Shown here: positions 62,302 through 64,000 of the stretch, one piece after another
Position numbering within the stretch: the stretch's first letter is position 1
Layout of the letters: each line of letters begins with the position of its first letter
NCBI GenBank assembly: GCA_928724745.1
Contig: CAKMXJ010000008.1
Location: 806,001 to 870,000 of the forward strand
Reading direction: 5' to 3'
DNA length: 64,000 nucleotides
From: Anthracocystis setariae
Taxonomy: Eukaryota; Basidiomycota; Ustilaginomycetes; Ustilaginales; Ustilaginaceae
Notes under the pieces: generated by a model
Told to the model about the DNA's origin: nothing
The model's database searches: none
What the model saw: only the letters and a program-made list of their open reading frames with translations
Program-made: the position numbers and the translations under genes

Positions 62302-64000
62302 TTAGACTGATTGCTCGCTGGCTTGCAAATCCTCGTCGTCATCGTCGTCGTCGTCGTCTGTGGAGAGTGAATTGGTCTGCGTTTGCAGCTCGTCGCAGAT
62401 CTGAATCCATTGATTCTGAACCAGCTTGTATTCGCTCTTCTCCAAACCACGTTTTGCCGTCTCAAGTACCTTGAGAGCCTTGCCCATATCGCTGGTCGCC
62501 AGATGGCGGAGGTACGCAATCCATACCTGCGCATCGTCTTTTTTGATCTGGATCAATTTGGTAAAGATCTTGTCCACGACCGCTGCTGTGGGACTGTGTG
62601 TTGCGTCATGCGTCGAAAGTAGGACGATGATGTCTAGCCAAACATGAGCCGAAGCAAACGATGATCGCAATGTCCACTCGACTGTGTCGTCAACTTTGTC
62701 CATGTGTCGACTGAGTTGAACGTAGCGCAAAACGCAGAGGTCATGGATACTCTGTCGCAAGTTTTGCACAGCCTCAACATCAATGACCGACTTATCGACG
62801 CTACGAGAGAGCAAAGATCCAGTCTCGCGAATCGCCCATCGATACTGCTCGCAACTATACCGAAAAGCAACTTTGGCTTGCTTGTCACCGGAACTGTATG
62901 TGCCTAGTACGCCGTTGTCGAGCCAGTCGAAAAACCGTGCCCACAAACTCGCCTCCACCTCGCCAGCGAGACTCTCACTACACGCTTGCAACCCGCGATG
63001 CCACTCGGCCGCAACCGAATCACGCCCCTCACTCGACATCCGAGCGAGCTGCATCGTCACGAGAATGCGAAGACTCCAAAGCTCATCGCTGCCTACAAAC
63101 CCACCATCGCTGCTACTGCTGGTGGTGGTGGCGTCGTTCAAGCGCTCCTTGAGTTTGGTAAGTTTCTTGCTGCGCTCGTTGTCGTTGGTGATAGTGAGAG
63201 CGGCCTCGATATGGTGGCGCAGCGTGATGGCCCGCATTTGAGCGGTTTCAATCCGAGGTCCAGCAGCTTGAGCTTCTTTGACCAACAGAGACTGCACCGA
63301 TTCCAAATACCGCACCAGATTGGTCTCATCGATCGCTGAGCGTCGACTATCGCGCAGCATCTCGATCAGCAACGCGGTGGCCGTGTAGAATTCGGATTTG
63401 GCACTTTTCGACCCACGCGCAGCAGCATCCAGCGGGGCTTGAACACACAGCGCACGCATCGCACTGACAGCCTCATTGACCGCTGTAGGAAGACCACCCG
63501 ACGCGGCCAGATCCTGACAAGCGCGCGAAGGCTTCACACCACCACTGCCCGTCTCCGTAAGAAGCGATTGCAAAAGCTGAAGCACAAGCAGCACCGCCAG
63601 ATCCGAGGAAGCCGCAACGCTCGATCTTGCCAACCCGGACAACGAGGTGGATCGGAGCTGCGCGGCAATGTCGAGCAGACCGTCGGTATCGTTGGAGAAC
63701 GTGGTGCGCAGCTGACTCGCTGAGGTGAGCAATCGATGCGACTCCATCTCCTCTGTATTGGCGAGCTGTGCTGCGGTGCGATCGGACTTGTCAGTGTAGA
63801 CGGGTGCATCAGGACGGAAGGGGCGTAATGAGGATGCCAGTGCTGCAGGCACAAAGTGCGCCCAAGTCCATCGTTGTCTGTGCGACAGGTGCTGGTAGAC
63901 GCCATCCAACAGACGGTGTCGTAACGCTTGGCCGCTCTTGTGCGCGTCAAGACCGATGGGCTCTGCGAACGGGAAAGATTGCAGCAGTTCGATCAGAGCC
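62302..64000 (-). CDS. Partial helical-repeat protein, possibly UTP6-like
   Basis: The frame is open from the window edge to a TAA at 62302, giving at least 565 residues; the start lies outside the window. The predicted protein is almost all alpha-helical, with HAT/TPR-like patterns near the C-terminus (SAHVWLDIIVLLSTHD, DDAQVWIAYLRHLATSDMGK, KVLETAKRGL), and ends in a run of aspartates followed by EDLQASEQSV. The spacing of the W..Y motifs resembles the C-terminal part of Utp6, a U3 small-subunit processome protein, but similarity is weak by eye. I do not assign a function. It is convergent with ATP11. Confidence 0.7.
   Translation of the reverse strand, partial: ALIELLQSFPFAEPIGLDAHKSGQALRHRLLDGVYQHLSHRQRWTWAHFVPAALASSLRPFRPDAPVYTDKSDRTAAQLANTEEMESHRLLTSASQLRTTFSNDTDGLLDIAAQLRSTSLSGLARSSVAASSDLAVLLVLQLLQSLLTETGSGGVKPSRACQDLAASGGLPTAVNEAVSAMRALCVQAPLDAAARGSKSAKSEFYTATALLIEMLRDSRRSAIDETNLVRYLESVQSLLVKEAQAAGPRIETAQMRAITLRHHIEAALTITNDNERSKKLTKLKERLNDATTTSSSSDGGFVGSDELWSLRILVTMQLARMSSEGRDSVAAEWHRGLQACSESLAGEVEASLWARFFDWLDNGVLGTYSSGDKQAKVAFRYSCEQYRWAIRETGSLLSRSVDKSVIDVEAVQNLRQSIHDLCVLRYVQLSRHMDKVDDTVEWTLRSSFASAHVWLDIIVLLSTHDATHSPTAAVVDKIFTKLIQIKKDDAQVWIAYLRHLATSDMGKALKVLETAKRGLEKSEYKLVQNQWIQICDELQTQTNSLSTDDDDDDDDEDLQASEQSV

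Overview
The window looks like chromosomal DNA of a basidiomycete smut fungus (Ustilaginaceae, close to Ustilago, Sporisorium or Moesziomyces). The reasons are compact intron-poor genes with ordinary GT/AG introns where present, a fungal-type nitrate reductase and Rieske-fused nitrite reductase, a single-chain 2165-residue glutamate synthase, a ribosomal protein L3 that starts with the MSHCK form also known from S. pombe, and poly-A/T and CT-rich intergenic DNA. I could not run a search, so the species is not assigned. Twenty-one protein genes are supported, two of them cut by the window edges. No rRNA, tRNA, CRISPR array or transposon was recognised.

Layout. 1-12926: the GET3 3' end, SYF1 (splicing), an unrecognised Zn2Cys6 regulator with an unusual Cys-rich C-terminus, SSF1/PPAN (ribosome biogenesis), SDH4 (three exons) and RPL3 (three exons including a 15-nt first exon). 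13792-25380: a nitrate assimilation cluster with nitrate reductase (-), nitrite reductase (-) and nitrate transporter (+). The last two share a 2.3-kb divergent promoter rich in GATA-factor and CCAAT sites. 25467-48092: housekeeping genes HIS7, a membrane PhoD-like phosphatase, a SWI3/RSC8-type remodeler subunit, a two-exon 76-residue complex I B2-like subunit missed by simple ORF finding, PDA1, NUP170/155, PRI2 and ADE12. 48093-52148: a 4-kb stretch without a CDS, which I interpret as the promoter and a long spliced leader of the next gene. 52149-64000: GLT1 glutamate synthase, an NmrA-like protein, the mitochondrial F1-ATPase assembly factor ATP11, and a partial helical-repeat protein.

How the genes relate. 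NRT imports nitrate, NAR1 reduces it to nitrite and NIR1 reduces that to ammonium. GLT1, 27 kb away, works with glutamine synthetase to turn the nitrogen into glutamate. HIS7 and ADE12 are amidotransferase/amino-group consumers, and an NmrA-type NAD(P)-binding protein (a family that includes the repressor of AreA/Nit2 GATA factors) follows GLT1. The physical nitrate cluster is direct. The wider nitrogen neighbourhood may be coincidental.

The most interesting signals are the Cys-Cys repeat regulator at 4361-7282, the GATA/CCAAT-dense nitrite reductase/transporter promoter, the ATG-free spliced leader of GLT1, a perfect TGAGTCA element upstream of HIS7, a recurring palindromic TACTGTACAGTA-type word in intergenic DNA, and short telomere-like repeats near respiratory genes.
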